Shown here piece after piece: positions 17,663 through 26,719 of a stretch of DNA of 39,988 bases. The stretch covers positions 1-39,988 of the forward strand of contig CAJXYJ010000009.1 in assembly GCA_913063255.1 (NCBI GenBank), in the 5' to 3' direction. The position numbers and the translations under genes are program-made. Position 1 is the first letter of the stretch. The number at the start of each line of letters is the position of its first letter. Below the pieces are notes generated by a model. It did not search any database. It saw only the letters and a list, made by a program, of their open reading frames with translations, and had not been told where the DNA came from. The DNA comes from an uncultured Flavobacteriales bacterium. Lineage in GTDB: Bacteria; Bacteroidota; Bacteroidia; Flavobacteriales; Flavobacteriaceae.

Positions 17663-20620
17663 CTAAGACAATTTTTTTCTTTTGATTCCTGAAAAAATAA
17701 AAAGTGCAAAAATCAAAAAGGAAACAATCCATACCCAGAATGGAAATGTTGGTGTAGTTCCCGATGCGTAACTATGAATACTTTTTGTGAAATAATAATT
17801 TATTCCTATAAATGTCATAATAACAGTAGCTATACTAATTACTGCTCCAACATTGAAAATATATTTTCCTTTCATAATAGGAACGAGTCGGAAATGCAAA
17901 ATCATAGAATATGCAATTATAATGGCAAGTGACCATGTTTCCTTTGCGTCCCATCCCCAGTATCTTCCCCATGATTCATTTGCCCAAACAGCTCCGAAAA
18001 AAGTTCCGATTGTCACTAAAAAAAGCCCAATTGTTAAAGTCAGCTCATTAATACTTGTCAGTTCTTCCATAATCACATCAAGTCGTTCAGCGTTTTTATG
18101 GCTAATAAACAAATAGAGAATAAGGCATATCAGACCGAGAATAAAACCTAATCCCAGAAATCCATAACCAATTGTAAGTGTTGCCACATGAATAATTAGC
18201 CAGTATGACTTTAACATTGGGATTAGATTAGTTAATTGAGGGTCGTAACTGCTGTGAGCCGCAGTTGTTAAAATAAGAAATGCTAATAATGCCGTTCCTG
18301 CCAGCGCAATTTTTGAATAACGCATGAAACAAAACCCTGCCAGCATAACACTCCATGCTCCAAGGATAAGAACTTCGTATCCATCACTCCATGGAGTATG
18401 CCCCGATACATACCACCTCAGTATCATTCCAAAAGTATGATATGTAAAAGCAATACCTAATAACACAATAAAAAAGTTCAGAGTTGAACTTACGAGCTTA
18501 CTTTTTTTAGATTTCAAATTATCAATAAAAGAAAATAAAAGCAGCACTATACTTAATATGCCCAAGGTTTTTTTAAGGGTAATGAATATTTTGGCTTCAT
18601 TGTAAAAAATCTCGGCATTAACCAATGTTTCAGAGGGCAATAATTTTGCGGCAGCGCTATGGCGCTGTATGCTTTCAATGTAACCCAATACTTTATCAGC
18701 CTTTGAGTAGTCGCCCGATTTTGATGCCTCAGAAACTTCCTTAAAATACAATGTCAGGATACTATTATAATTCAAATTCTTTAATTGTAAATCCTCATTA
18801 ATAATATTTATGGGACCTGTCAAAGTGATGTAGGCAGGAGAATCAGCCCAATTAATCCATTTATTATTTAATGAGCCCTGTTCGGGAAACAGACGGAGCA
18901 TTTTTCCTTGAAGCGCCATCTTAAATATTTCTACCCGTTCAACCACTTTAAGAATTTCCTTGTCAAATGTGTTTCGTTTCTCTGGATTTTTTCTGAAAGC
19001 ATTTTCGGCAACTTCAAAAAGTTTGTAAGTATAATCCTCAAAAAAGAAATCATTAAATGAAGCGTAGTTGCCCTTTATACCGATAATATCAATTACCGAT
19101 TTTTCTCGAACATAAATAATCTTTTGTTGCTTCCAGAATTCTTCATTCACAGGGATGTCTGCAAATAGAACCAATGCATTCATTTTTCCTTTCCCTGCAA
19201 TATTGAAATTGTCTTTTTTAGAAATTTTATGCATTACATCATAAGCAAGTGTGTTTACAGGTGCAAACCGTCCGTTGTATGTTTGTGTAATTAACTGTCC
19301 AAATTTTTCAGTATGTTCAACGCTGGTGCTCTTTTGATTATTTTTATTTAAATATGAATATCCAATGGATCCCAATAAAAAAGCAATCACTAATATGCCC
19401 ATTATTTTCCATTTTCCTTTAGAAAGTCTGCTCCGATGGAATACGGAGTCCGATGAAGTCGAGAGGATAGACTCGTTGGGGCTAGGATTCGTAAGAGTAT
19501 TGGTTTGGGATTGTCTGTCTGCTTTTCTTCCGGTTTGTATTAGCCCGATTTTTCTTATTAAGTCCCAGTATCTTGATTTTTTATTAAATAAGGTTAGAGT
19601 AAATCCTACCAGCATAATAAAATAGCCAAAATAAGTAACCCAAGTGCCATAAAAATCATAGTTTACAGATAGTATTGTTGCTTTTTCATCTTTATCATAA
19701 GATTTCTGAAATAAAGTGTAGCCATCATAATTCAATACATTATTTATAGAAATTTTATGCTCTTTACTAAAATCGTTCCTCTTGTCTGTTAAAGTTATCT
19801 CACTTGCAACTGATGATGGGATATTAGATCCAGGATATTTATCCAGAATAAATTTATTTAAATGAATTGAAAAAGGTAACTCTATTTTTCTATTTCCAAA
19901 TGCAATCTGGAGCTCTATGTTATCAATTCCAAATTTTTGATAATCATGATTATATCCCGGACCACCTAATACAGATATCTCCTGTTTTTTGCCGTTAAAA
20001 GTAACATCCAATATTAGTACACGCGAACCATGATGATTTTCCTTTCCAGGAACGTATTTTATCTTACCTTTTTCATCAATTGTTTCCACCGCATTTTTGA
20101 TATAGTCATTAAAGTCAATATCAATTGGTCCCTTTTTAGATTCTATACGAACATGAAAGGAATTATCGGTAATTGTGCTCAGTGATAAAGGACGGTCAAC
20201 AGAATAACTTTGCTTATTATCTGTTGCCTCTATATATAAATGAGGTTCTGAAATATAAAATAAATTTGATGATTCACCCTGACGGATTTGCGTACTTCCT
20301 TCAAAACCAAAGTACCGCGTAATACCTCCTCCAATAATCAATACAACAAAAGCACTATGAAAGAGGAATCCACCAAATTTTTTTTTACTGAAGAGATTAT
20401 ATTTATTGATATTTCCTATAAAATTCAGAGCAAGCAGCAATAGTAACAATTCAAACCATTTAGCATGGTAAATAAGCAATTTTGCAGTGAGGATATCGTG
20501 TTTATCTTCAATAAAAGTTGCAAGAGCTAATGCAATAATAAAAATAAGTAATAAAACTAAAGTGGTCTTTAAAGAAGTTAAATAATTTAAACCCTTTTTA
20601 AATATCTCTTTCATATACAT
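17663..20620 (-). CDS. ccsBA: CcsBA-type cytochrome c haem lyase, copy 1
   Basis: 985 aa. The N-terminal ResB/CcsB part has membrane helices at about residues 15-33, 44-65 and 83-100 and a large periplasmic loop to about residue 320. Then come a linker, a periplasmic segment ('EKFGQLITQTYNGRFAPVNTLA'), and the CcsA part with many helices and the haem-handling motif 'WGRYWGWDAKETW' near residue 890. System II CcsBA proteins export haem and ligate it to CXXCH motifs outside the membrane. The linker at about 19420-19560 differs completely from copy 2 and contains a Ser/Thr-rich stretch. ATG at 20620 or 20614. No regulatory dyad was found in the 213 bp upstream, in contrast to copy 2; transcription may come from a plain promoter or from read-through. 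Confidence 0.92.
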   Translation of the reverse strand: MYMKEIFKKGLNYLTSLKTTLVLLLIFIIALALATFIEDKHDILTAKLLIYHAKWFELLLLLLALNFIGNINKYNLFSKKKFGGFLFHSAFVVLIIGGGITRYFGFEGSTQIRQGESSNLFYISEPHLYIEATDNKQSYSVDRPLSLSTITDNSFHVRIESKKGPIDIDFNDYIKNAVETIDEKGKIKYVPGKENHHGSRVLILDVTFNGKKQEISVLGGPGYNHDYQKFGIDNIELQIAFGNRKIELPFSIHLNKFILDKYPGSNIPSSVASEITLTDKRNDFSKEHKISINNVLNYDGYTLFQKSYDKDEKATILSVNYDFYGTWVTYFGYFIMLVGFTLTLFNKKSRYWDLIRKIGLIQTGRKADRQSQTNTLTNPSPNESILSTSSDSVFHRSRLSKGKWKIMGILVIAFLLGSIGYSYLNKNNQKSTSVEHTEKFGQLITQTYNGRFAPVNTLAYDVMHKISKKDNFNIAGKGKMNALVLFADIPVNEEFWKQQKIIYVREKSVIDIIGIKGNYASFNDFFFEDYTYKLFEVAENAFRKNPEKRNTFDKEILKVVERVEIFKMALQGKMLRLFPEQGSLNNKWINWADSPAYITLTGPINIINEDLQLKNLNYNSILTLYFKEVSEASKSGDYSKADKVLGYIESIQRHSAAAKLLPSETLVNAEIFYNEAKIFITLKKTLGILSIVLLLFSFIDNLKSKKSKLVSSTLNFFIVLLGIAFTYHTFGMILRWYVSGHTPWSDGYEVLILGAWSVMLAGFCFMRYSKIALAGTALLAFLILTTAAHSSYDPQLTNLIPMLKSYWLIIHVATLTIGYGFLGLGFILGLICLILYLFISHKNAERLDVIMEELTSINELTLTIGLFLVTIGTFFGAVWANESWGRYWGWDAKETWSLAIIIAYSMILHFRLVPIMKGKYIFNVGAVISIATVIMTFIGINYYFTKSIHSYASGTTPTFPFWVWIVSFLIFALFIFSGIKRKKLS

Positions 20621-20776
20621 TTAAATCTTTAATCCATTTTCTTATTTAAGACACTAAGGAACGAAAAAAAAAGGTGACTGCATAAAAATGATATGGTCCT
20701 TTTCCCTTTTACTTTTCATTGTTAACTAGCAGCTATTAGTATATAAAAATATGATGTCACATTAAAATCTATAAAC

Positions 20777-20813
20777 AAAAAAGCCTTGATCTTTAATTAG
20801 AACAAGACTTTTC
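20777..20813 (-). terminator. Terminator after ccsBA copy 2
   Basis: On the - strand AAAGTCTTG pairs with CAAGGCTTT (one G-T pair) around a 14-base loop and runs into T6. It lies 20-57 bp after the stop codon at 20834 and would separate the two ccsBA genes. Confidence 0.65.
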
Positions 20814-20833
20814 TGTTTAATTAATATTTCAAA

Positions 20834-23800
20834 TTATTCCTCTTGAATCTTTTTATTTTTTCTTTCTTTTAAACCAGCAATAACTATTAATACTACTGCA
20901 ACCAAAATGGTGATCCATGCCCACATAGGAAATACCGGGGTTTCACCACTAGCATAGGAGTGCATCCCTTTCGTAAAGTAATAATTAACTCCAATAAAGG
21001 TCATTAATACGGAGCCAAAACCAAAAATGGCAGCTACATTAAATATAAATTCTCCTTTAATTTTCGGTGCTAACCTTAAGTGTAATATGATGGTATAGAC
21101 AATGGTGATCACAAGGGCCCAGGTCTCTTTGGCATCCCAACCCCAATAACGTCCCCAGGACTCATTGGCCCATACACCCCCTAGGAAAGTACCTATGGTG
21201 GCTAGAAATAAGCCGATGGTCAAATTCATCTCATTAACATAGGTCAATTCTCGAGTAATCAATGACAATCGTTTTGCATTCTTTTTTGTTTTTAGCAGAT
21301 AGATTCCCATATTAAAGAATCCTAGTATAAATCCAAGGCCTAAGAATCCATAACTTATCGTTAGCGTTGCCACATGAATAATCAACCAATACGATTTCAA
21401 TACTGGAACTAAATTCGTTAATTGTGGATCATAACTACTATGGCTGGCTGTCATCAAGGTGAAGAAAGCTAGCAAAGCAGTTGCTGCCAAGGTGATTTTT
21501 GAATACCTCATAAAACTAAATCCAGCCAGCAATGCTGACCATGATACTAAGATCAAAGCTTCATACCCATTAGACCATGGTGCATGACCAGATAAATACC
21601 AGCGCATACCCATTCCATACGTATGATATATAAAACCAACGGCTAATACAGCTATACAACCATTTAACAACCATGTTAAGAACTTGTTTTTCTTGGATCT
21701 TAAATTATCAATAAAGGCGAGGAATAATAACAGTACACTTAACAAAGCGTAAAGATTTTTTAGATTGATAAATATATTGGAATTATTATAGCTGATTTCT
21801 CTGCTAACTTTAGGCTCAGAAGGAATATTATCAGCATTTGAAATTTGTCGCTGGATGCTATTTATATAGCCTAATAATTTGTCTGCTTTGCTGTAATCTA
21901 CAGTTTTAGTAGCTTTACTTACTTCCATAAAGTAAGCCCTCATGATATTGTTATAATTCAACACAGGTAATTGTAGATCGTCATTTATAACTTTAATACT
22001 TCCTGTTAAAGCTTGCTCAGCTAATGGATCATCCCAGCTCACCCATTTATTATTTTTTGAGTTTTGAACAGGAAAAATATCCAACATTTGAGCTTTATAG
22101 GTCATCATGAATATTTCTAATCGCTCATTTACCTTAATAATTTCCTTATCAAATTTATTGCGTTCAGCATCTGGTTTTCTAAATGCAGTTTCTGCAAAGG
22201 ATTGTAATTTATAATCTCCTTTTTCGTTGAAAAAGTCATTAAAACTTACCCTTTTATCGTTAACTCCTATAATATCGGTAACCGATTTTTCACGGACATA
22301 AATAATTTTTTGATCCTTCCAAAAAATGCCATTTAGAGGAAGATCTAAAAATACTTGCATGGCGGTCATCTCCCCTCTGCCAGGAATATCAAAATTATCT
22401 TTTCTGGTTATTTTATGGATGACATCAATAGCTAAGGTATGTACAGGAGTATATCTACCTTCGAAATTTTGAACTATTAATTGCCCAAATTTATCTGCAT
22501 GAGCAGCACTTACAGAATATGCATTTACTTTATGTTCATGTTGTTCTTCCTGAGCAAAAATACCTGATATGGAGAATAGCATCACAAGTGCCATGGTCAA
22601 CTCCTTTCTTCGTTCCCGTAGTTTTCTAATTTTACTCATTAGATCCCAATACCTTGAATGTTTATTAAATAAGGTCCAGATAAACCCTAGTATCATAAGG
22701 GCATAACCTATATAGGTAATCCAGGTTCCCCAAAAATCATGGTTTACAGATAAAACGGTACCTTTTTCATCTTTATCATAAGAGGATTGGAAAAATCGAT
22801 ACCCCTCATAATCCAACACATTATTCATATAAATACGATGATTTTTTAGCACTCCTTTGTTTGGGTCCATCAGGGTAACTTCACTGGCATAGGAAGATGG
22901 ACTCATGGAACCGGCATAACGTTCTAATTCAAATTTGTTGAGTTGAATAGAAAAGGGGAGTGATATCTTATTGTTTCCAAAGGCTAATTTAAGTGATACA
23001 CCATCTAAGTCTACATCTTGATAGTTGTCAATATATCCTGAGCCCCCCAAAACGACAACCTCTTTCGTTTTTCCTTGATGACTAACATCCAATAATAAAG
23101 CACTGGGTAAGTTTTCATCAGCCTTACTTTCAATATATTTTACAACGGTGTTTTTTGAAACTTTTGTTAAAACCAAAGCAATTCCAGAACCTTCGGGTTG
23201 GTATAAATGCATTTTACTGAAACCTCCCAAACTGTCTTTTAAAATTTGACCTTCAGTCATATCGGGCATGGTAGCAGTATTAATATTTGCGGGATAGCTT
23301 ATAAATAGTTCATCTGCAGTACCTGTGATCAATAGCGCATCAGGACGGGAATAATTGTTAAAAGCGATGGGGAAGTTATGGTTCATTTGTAGCTCTCCAT
23401 CTCTAATTTGCATTTCATCTTTATGTCCATCAACACTGATGGTTAATGATAACATTGTAAATCCACCTTCTTGTCCTTCAACAAGAGTTTCCTCCGCTTT
23501 TTTATAATAATCTTTATAGCTAATATCAATATTGCCCTTTTGTTCGGTTTCAATAGTTTCTTCAAAAGAATTATCGGTGATCATTCCCAAAGCTAATTTT
23601 TTGTTCACCTCATAATCTTTAAGACCATCATTTGCCTTTATATTTAAATAGGTATGATCACTATATATAAAATTAGAAGAAGCTTTTTCACGAATAAACA
23701 TTCTGCCTTCAAACCCAGCATATCGAGTTACACCTGCACCTATAATAATAATGATAAATGCCGTATGAAAAATAAAACCTGATATTCTTTTCCAGGTAAA

Positions 23801-24010
23801 TAGATGATATCTTTTAATACTCCCTATAAAATTTATGATCATAAGGATCATAACCGCTTCAAACCATCGTGCATTGTACACCAATATTTTTGAAGTTATG
23901 GTGTCATATGAGTTTTCTATAAATGTAGCAACAGCTAGAGCTATTGCAAAGATTACTAATAAACCAAGGGTTGTTCTTGGTGAGAAAAGGATGCTTAATA
24001 TTTTTTTCAT
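20834..24010 (-). CDS. ccsBA: CcsBA-type cytochrome c haem lyase, copy 2
   Basis: 1058 aa from the ATG at 24010; an upstream in-frame TTG at 24019 is less likely. Same layout as copy 1: ResB-like N-terminal helices, a periplasmic loop longer than in copy 1 (about residues 100-425), a linker that contains a signal-like hydrophobic stretch ('MALVMLFSISGIFAQ'), 'ADKFGQLIVQNFEGRYTPVHTLA', and the CcsA domain with 'WGRYWGWDAKETW' near residue 953. It should attach haem to periplasmic apocytochromes. It is divergent from the NrfJ-like genes and shares with them one regulatory dyad (24071-24082) that has a -7 box on each side. Two isoenzymes beside proteins with CX3CH and CX4CH motifs suggest a division of labour, as known for Wolinella CcsBA isoenzymes. 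Confidence 0.93.
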   Translation of the reverse strand: MKKILSILFSPRTTLGLLVIFAIALAVATFIENSYDTITSKILVYNARWFEAVMILMIINFIGSIKRYHLFTWKRISGFIFHTAFIIIIIGAGVTRYAGFEGRMFIREKASSNFIYSDHTYLNIKANDGLKDYEVNKKLALGMITDNSFEETIETEQKGNIDISYKDYYKKAEETLVEGQEGGFTMLSLTISVDGHKDEMQIRDGELQMNHNFPIAFNNYSRPDALLITGTADELFISYPANINTATMPDMTEGQILKDSLGGFSKMHLYQPEGSGIALVLTKVSKNTVVKYIESKADENLPSALLLDVSHQGKTKEVVVLGGSGYIDNYQDVDLDGVSLKLAFGNNKISLPFSIQLNKFELERYAGSMSPSSYASEVTLMDPNKGVLKNHRIYMNNVLDYEGYRFFQSSYDKDEKGTVLSVNHDFWGTWITYIGYALMILGFIWTLFNKHSRYWDLMSKIRKLRERRKELTMALVMLFSISGIFAQEEQHEHKVNAYSVSAAHADKFGQLIVQNFEGRYTPVHTLAIDVIHKITRKDNFDIPGRGEMTAMQVFLDLPLNGIFWKDQKIIYVREKSVTDIIGVNDKRVSFNDFFNEKGDYKLQSFAETAFRKPDAERNKFDKEIIKVNERLEIFMMTYKAQMLDIFPVQNSKNNKWVSWDDPLAEQALTGSIKVINDDLQLPVLNYNNIMRAYFMEVSKATKTVDYSKADKLLGYINSIQRQISNADNIPSEPKVSREISYNNSNIFINLKNLYALLSVLLLFLAFIDNLRSKKNKFLTWLLNGCIAVLAVGFIYHTYGMGMRWYLSGHAPWSNGYEALILVSWSALLAGFSFMRYSKITLAATALLAFFTLMTASHSSYDPQLTNLVPVLKSYWLIIHVATLTISYGFLGLGFILGFFNMGIYLLKTKKNAKRLSLITRELTYVNEMNLTIGLFLATIGTFLGGVWANESWGRYWGWDAKETWALVITIVYTIILHLRLAPKIKGEFIFNVAAIFGFGSVLMTFIGVNYYFTKGMHSYASGETPVFPMWAWITILVAVVLIVIAGLKERKNKKIQEE

Positions 24011-24039
24011 AATACCCAATTATTTTTGTCATTATATAG

Positions 24040-24113
24040 CAAAAATAATATAATAATACAGGTTGTATGATGACAAATGTCAGGTTTAGGTTGAGCTATT
24101 TTAATTAGTTTTG
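24040..24113. promoter_or_regulatory. Single dyad serving two divergent promoters
   Basis: Dyad TGACAAATGTCA at 24071-24082 (centre 24076.5). On the + strand the box TAGTTTTG starts at 24106; on the - strand TATTTTTG starts at 24047 (plus-strand 24040-24047). Both perfect TAnnTTTG boxes begin exactly 29.5 bp from the centre. The + promoter serves the NrfJ-like gene at 24147, the - promoter serves ccsBA copy 2 (start 24010). Confidence 0.8.
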
Positions 24114-24146
24114 CTTTATATTTAATTAATTGTAAAGTAATTACCT

Positions 24147-24854
24147 ATGAAATATTATTTAAGTTTAGTCATGGTATTAGTGCTGGTGTGGTCTTGTAAT
24201 AATGCCCCAAAAACAGATGCAAATAACAATCTAGATGTACATGAGGCTATTGTACAGGAGGTACTCCATGTAAAAGAATATTCCTATATCCGTGTTTTAG
24301 AAAATGGTATTGAAAAATGGATTGCTGCCCCAACTACAGTTGTAGAAATAGGAGGCACCTATTATTTTGGCAAAACCATGGAAATGAAAAACTTTGAAAG
24401 TAAGGATTTAAACAAAAGTTTTGAAACCATTTATTTTGTTGAAAAAATTAGTGCTACTGCAGAAGACACAAAGCTTCCTTTAACAACAAACCCTCACCCT
24501 GTTAAAACTGAAAATCCTAAACCTATTATAGAAAAAAAGGAAGTAAATGTTGAAGCTTCCGGAAATACTATAAGTATTGCAGAATTGTTTAAAAACAAAG
24601 AAAGTTATAATAATAATCTTGTAAAAATAAAAGGAGAGGTAACTAAGTTTAACCCAGCTATTATGAATACCAACTGGATTCATATACAAGACGGAACTGA
24701 ATTTAATGGCCTTTTTGACCTTACGGTGACTACTTCTGAAAATGTTGAGGTTGGAGATGTGGTAACCTTAGAAGGAAAGGTAACGCTTAATAAAGATTTT
24801 GGTTCGGGTTATTTCTACGAGATTATTATAGAAAATGCTATCATAATTAAATAA
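24147..24854 (+). CDS. NrfJ-like lipoprotein with C-terminal OB-fold-like domain, copy 1
   Basis: 235 aa. Lipobox LVWSC (Cys17). First domain (about residues 30-110): 'VQEVLHVKEYSYIRVLENG' then 'WIAAPTTVVEIGGTYYFG' and 'MEMKNFESKDLNKSFETI', a pattern I associate with NrfJ-related proteins next to NrfI/CcsBA genes in epsilon- and deltaproteobacteria. Second domain (about 145-235): 'VKIKGEVTKFNPAIMNTNWIHI', 'VGDVVTLEGKVTL', an OB-fold-like barrel. The function is not established; divergence from ccsBA copy 2 points to a role in cytochrome c maturation. The family name is from memory and only moderately certain; the lipoprotein and two-domain layout are plain. Confidence 0.75.
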   Translation: MKYYLSLVMVLVLVWSCNNAPKTDANNNLDVHEAIVQEVLHVKEYSYIRVLENGIEKWIAAPTTVVEIGGTYYFGKTMEMKNFESKDLNKSFETIYFVEKISATAEDTKLPLTTNPHPVKTENPKPIIEKKEVNVEASGNTISIAELFKNKESYNNNLVKIKGEVTKFNPAIMNTNWIHIQDGTEFNGLFDLTVTTSENVEVGDVVTLEGKVTLNKDFGSGYFYEIIIENAIIIK

Positions 24855-24874
24855 TATTAAAAATTAAAGAACGA

Positions 24875-25597
24875 ATGAAAATATTAAAAACAGTACTCGT
24901 TTTAGCTATATTTCTAATGGCTTACTTACTACAGGCACAAGACCCTCATGCAGAAAGTGGATTGACCAAAGGAATTGTACAGGAAGTGTTGCAGGTATCT
25001 TCATATACCTACTTACATGTATTGGAAGAAAGTGGTATTAAAAGATGGATTGCAGTTCCTACTATCGAAGCCAAATTAGGAGAAATATACTATTATAAGG
25101 GAGGTATGGAAATGCCCGATTTTGAAAGTAAAGAACTCAATAGAAAATTTGATGTGGTCCTGTTTTTAGGGTCTATAACTAATGGTGAGGATATTGATAT
25201 TGAAAAGGGGATGGTAGATCCTAATGTTATTGTTGAAGAGGAAGTGAATAAACCTACTAAACAAGCTACCTTGGAGAAACTAGAGCTTTCTATAGAAGAA
25301 GTAGCAGGTGGCGTACGTATTGCAGATTTGTTTGAAAACAAACAGCAATTTGCAGGTAATAAAATAAAAATTAAAGGAGAGGTCACTAAATTTACTAAAG
25401 CGATTATGGGTAAAAATTGGGTGCATTTTCAAGATGGAACCTATTTTAATGGAGCTTACGATTTAATGATTACTACTCAAGAAATTGTAAATGTAGGTGA
25501 TGTAGTCACTTTTGAAGGTACGATCACATTAAATAAAGATTTTGGTGCAGGTTACTTTTATAGTACCATTATGGAAGAAGCCGTTTTAATTAAGTAA
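24875..25597 (+). CDS. NrfJ-like secreted protein with OB-fold-like domain, copy 2
   Basis: 240 aa, 20 bp after copy 1 and cotranscribed. It has a Sec signal peptide (ending LLQAQ) instead of a lipobox. Both domains are conserved: 'VQEVLQVSSYTYLHVLEESG', 'MEMPDFESKELNRKFD', then 'KIKGEVTKFTKAIMGKNWVHF' and 'NVGDVVTFEGTITLNKDFG'. The linker is acidic and longer. The pair may be one membrane-bound and one soluble version of the same helper. A strong terminator follows. Confidence 0.75.
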   Translation: MKILKTVLVLAIFLMAYLLQAQDPHAESGLTKGIVQEVLQVSSYTYLHVLEESGIKRWIAVPTIEAKLGEIYYYKGGMEMPDFESKELNRKFDVVLFLGSITNGEDIDIEKGMVDPNVIVEEEVNKPTKQATLEKLELSIEEVAGGVRIADLFENKQQFAGNKIKIKGEVTKFTKAIMGKNWVHFQDGTYFNGAYDLMITTQEIVNVGDVVTFEGTITLNKDFGAGYFYSTIMEEAVLIK

Positions 25598-25634
25598 GTT
25601 TAGTTTATAGTTAGTTAATTAGTTTTTAGTTATT

Positions 25635-25664
25635 AAAAAGCCACTTTATAAGTGGCTTTTTTTT
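25635..25664 (+). terminator. Intrinsic terminator of the NrfJ-like operon
   Basis: Arms AAAAAGCCACTT (25635-25646) and AAGTGGCTTTTT with a three-base loop and T8 tail. Confidence 0.92.
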
Positions 25665-25674
25665 GTTTAGTTAT

Positions 25675-26086
25675 TCCTCGCAATGACGGTTTGCTTCGTC
25701 ATCGTCACTGCGAGGAGTATTTACGACGTGGTAATCTCATTATAATGAAACAGATTGCTTCGTTTCTCTCGCAATGACGGTTTACTTCATCATCGTCACT
25801 GCGAGGAGTATTTACGACGTGGCAGTCTTATTAAAAGGAACAGATTGCTTCACTATGTTCGCAATGACGGTTTGCTTCATGTCACTGCGAGGAGAGCAGC
25901 GACGTGGCAGTCTCATTAAAAGGAACAGATTGCTTCACTATGTTCGCAATGACGGTTAATGAGGGGCAGATTGCTTCGCTACACTCGCAAAGACGGTTTG
26001 TTTCATGTCACTGCGAGGAGTATTTACGACGTGGCAGTCTTATCAAAAGAAACAGATTGCTTCGTCGCTACACTCCTCGCAATGAC
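25675..26086. repeat. REPIN-like palindromic repeat cluster A
   Basis: Four units of about 75-80 bp at 25704-25779, 25795-25868, 25881-25953 and 26007-26086, plus half units at 25675-25687 and about 25966-25995. Each unit begins GTCACTGCGAGGAG...CGACGTGG.A and ends in the inverse: ...CAGATTGCTTC...CTCGCAATGAC, so it is an imperfect palindrome with a short AT-rich centre. It fills the stretch between the NrfJ-like operon and the GIY-YIG gene; short frames seen in it are artefacts. Confidence 0.9.
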
Positions 26087-26107
26087 ATATAAATATTATA
26101 TTTACCT

Positions 26108-26407
26108 ATGAACAAATCCTATGTTTACTTTCTAACTAATAAAAACAATTCCGTTATTTATGTAGGAGTTACAAGTAATTTATTAAAAAGAATATATCAA
26201 CATAAAACAAAATACTTTAAAGGGTTTACATCTAAATACAATTGTGATAAGTTAGTTTACATTGAAGAATTTACAGATATTAATCAAGCTATTTCAAGAG
26301 AGAAGCAGTTAAAGGCTGGACATAGGAAAAGAAAAGAAGATTTGATTAATTCCCTTAACCCTGAATGGAAAGATTTATCTGAAGATTGGGTTTTTAGTAT
26401 TGATTAA
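26108..26407 (+). CDS. Small GIY-YIG endonuclease-family protein A
   Basis: 99 aa, the usual length for stand-alone GIY-YIG proteins. 'YVYFLT' and 'VIYVGVTSNLLKRIYQHK' are the GIY and YIG strands with the following arginine helix; 'AISREKQLK' carries the expected catalytic glutamate. These proteins are single-domain nucleases of unknown substrate in most bacteria. The gene is embedded between two clusters of palindromic repeats (25675-26086 and 26427-26658), with only 21 and 20 bp between gene and repeats. That hints that the repeats are its substrate or that gene and repeats move together (inference). No promoter is obvious. Confidence 0.88.
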   Translation: MNKSYVYFLTNKNNSVIYVGVTSNLLKRIYQHKTKYFKGFTSKYNCDKLVYIEEFTDINQAISREKQLKAGHRKRKEDLINSLNPEWKDLSEDWVFSID

Positions 26408-26426
26408 GAGGGGCAGGTTGTTACCT

Positions 26427-26658
26427 GTCATTACGAGGAGTGTAGCGACGAAGTAATCTGTTAAATTGGACTCCTATTCATGAGATTACTTCGTTACACT
26501 CGCAAAGACGGTATGTTTCATGTCACTACGGGGAGAGCAGCGACGTGGCAGTCTTATCAAAAGAAACAGATTGCTTCGTCACTTTGCCACGCGCCAGCTG
26601 GCCCCTTTGTTAAAAATGATCACTGAACATTTTCTTTACACACGGGTCCCGCAATGAC
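26427..26658. repeat. REPIN-like palindromic repeat cluster B
   Basis: One unit at 26427-26510 (GTCATTACGAGG...CTCGCAAAGAC). A second at 26522-26658 has its right arm interrupted by about 66 bp (26585-26650) that include the perfect palindrome GCCAGCTGGC at about 26593-26602. Together with cluster A it flanks the GIY-YIG gene. Confidence 0.85.
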
Positions 26659-26660
26659 GT

Positions 26661-26690
26661 AAAAAAAAGACCAGTTTTCACTGGCCTTTC
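26661..26690 (-). terminator. Terminator of the conduit operon
   Basis: On the - strand GGCCAGT-GAAA-ACTGGTC is followed by T8. It lies 30 bp after the stop of the 11-haem gene. Confidence 0.85.
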
Positions 26691-26719
26691 CTTAAAAACT
26701 AAAAATTATAAAAAATCAA

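Noticed and set aside
25774-26092. Short open frames inside palindromic cluster A
   Set aside because: They read through repeat units and give repeated peptides; no independent coding evidence.
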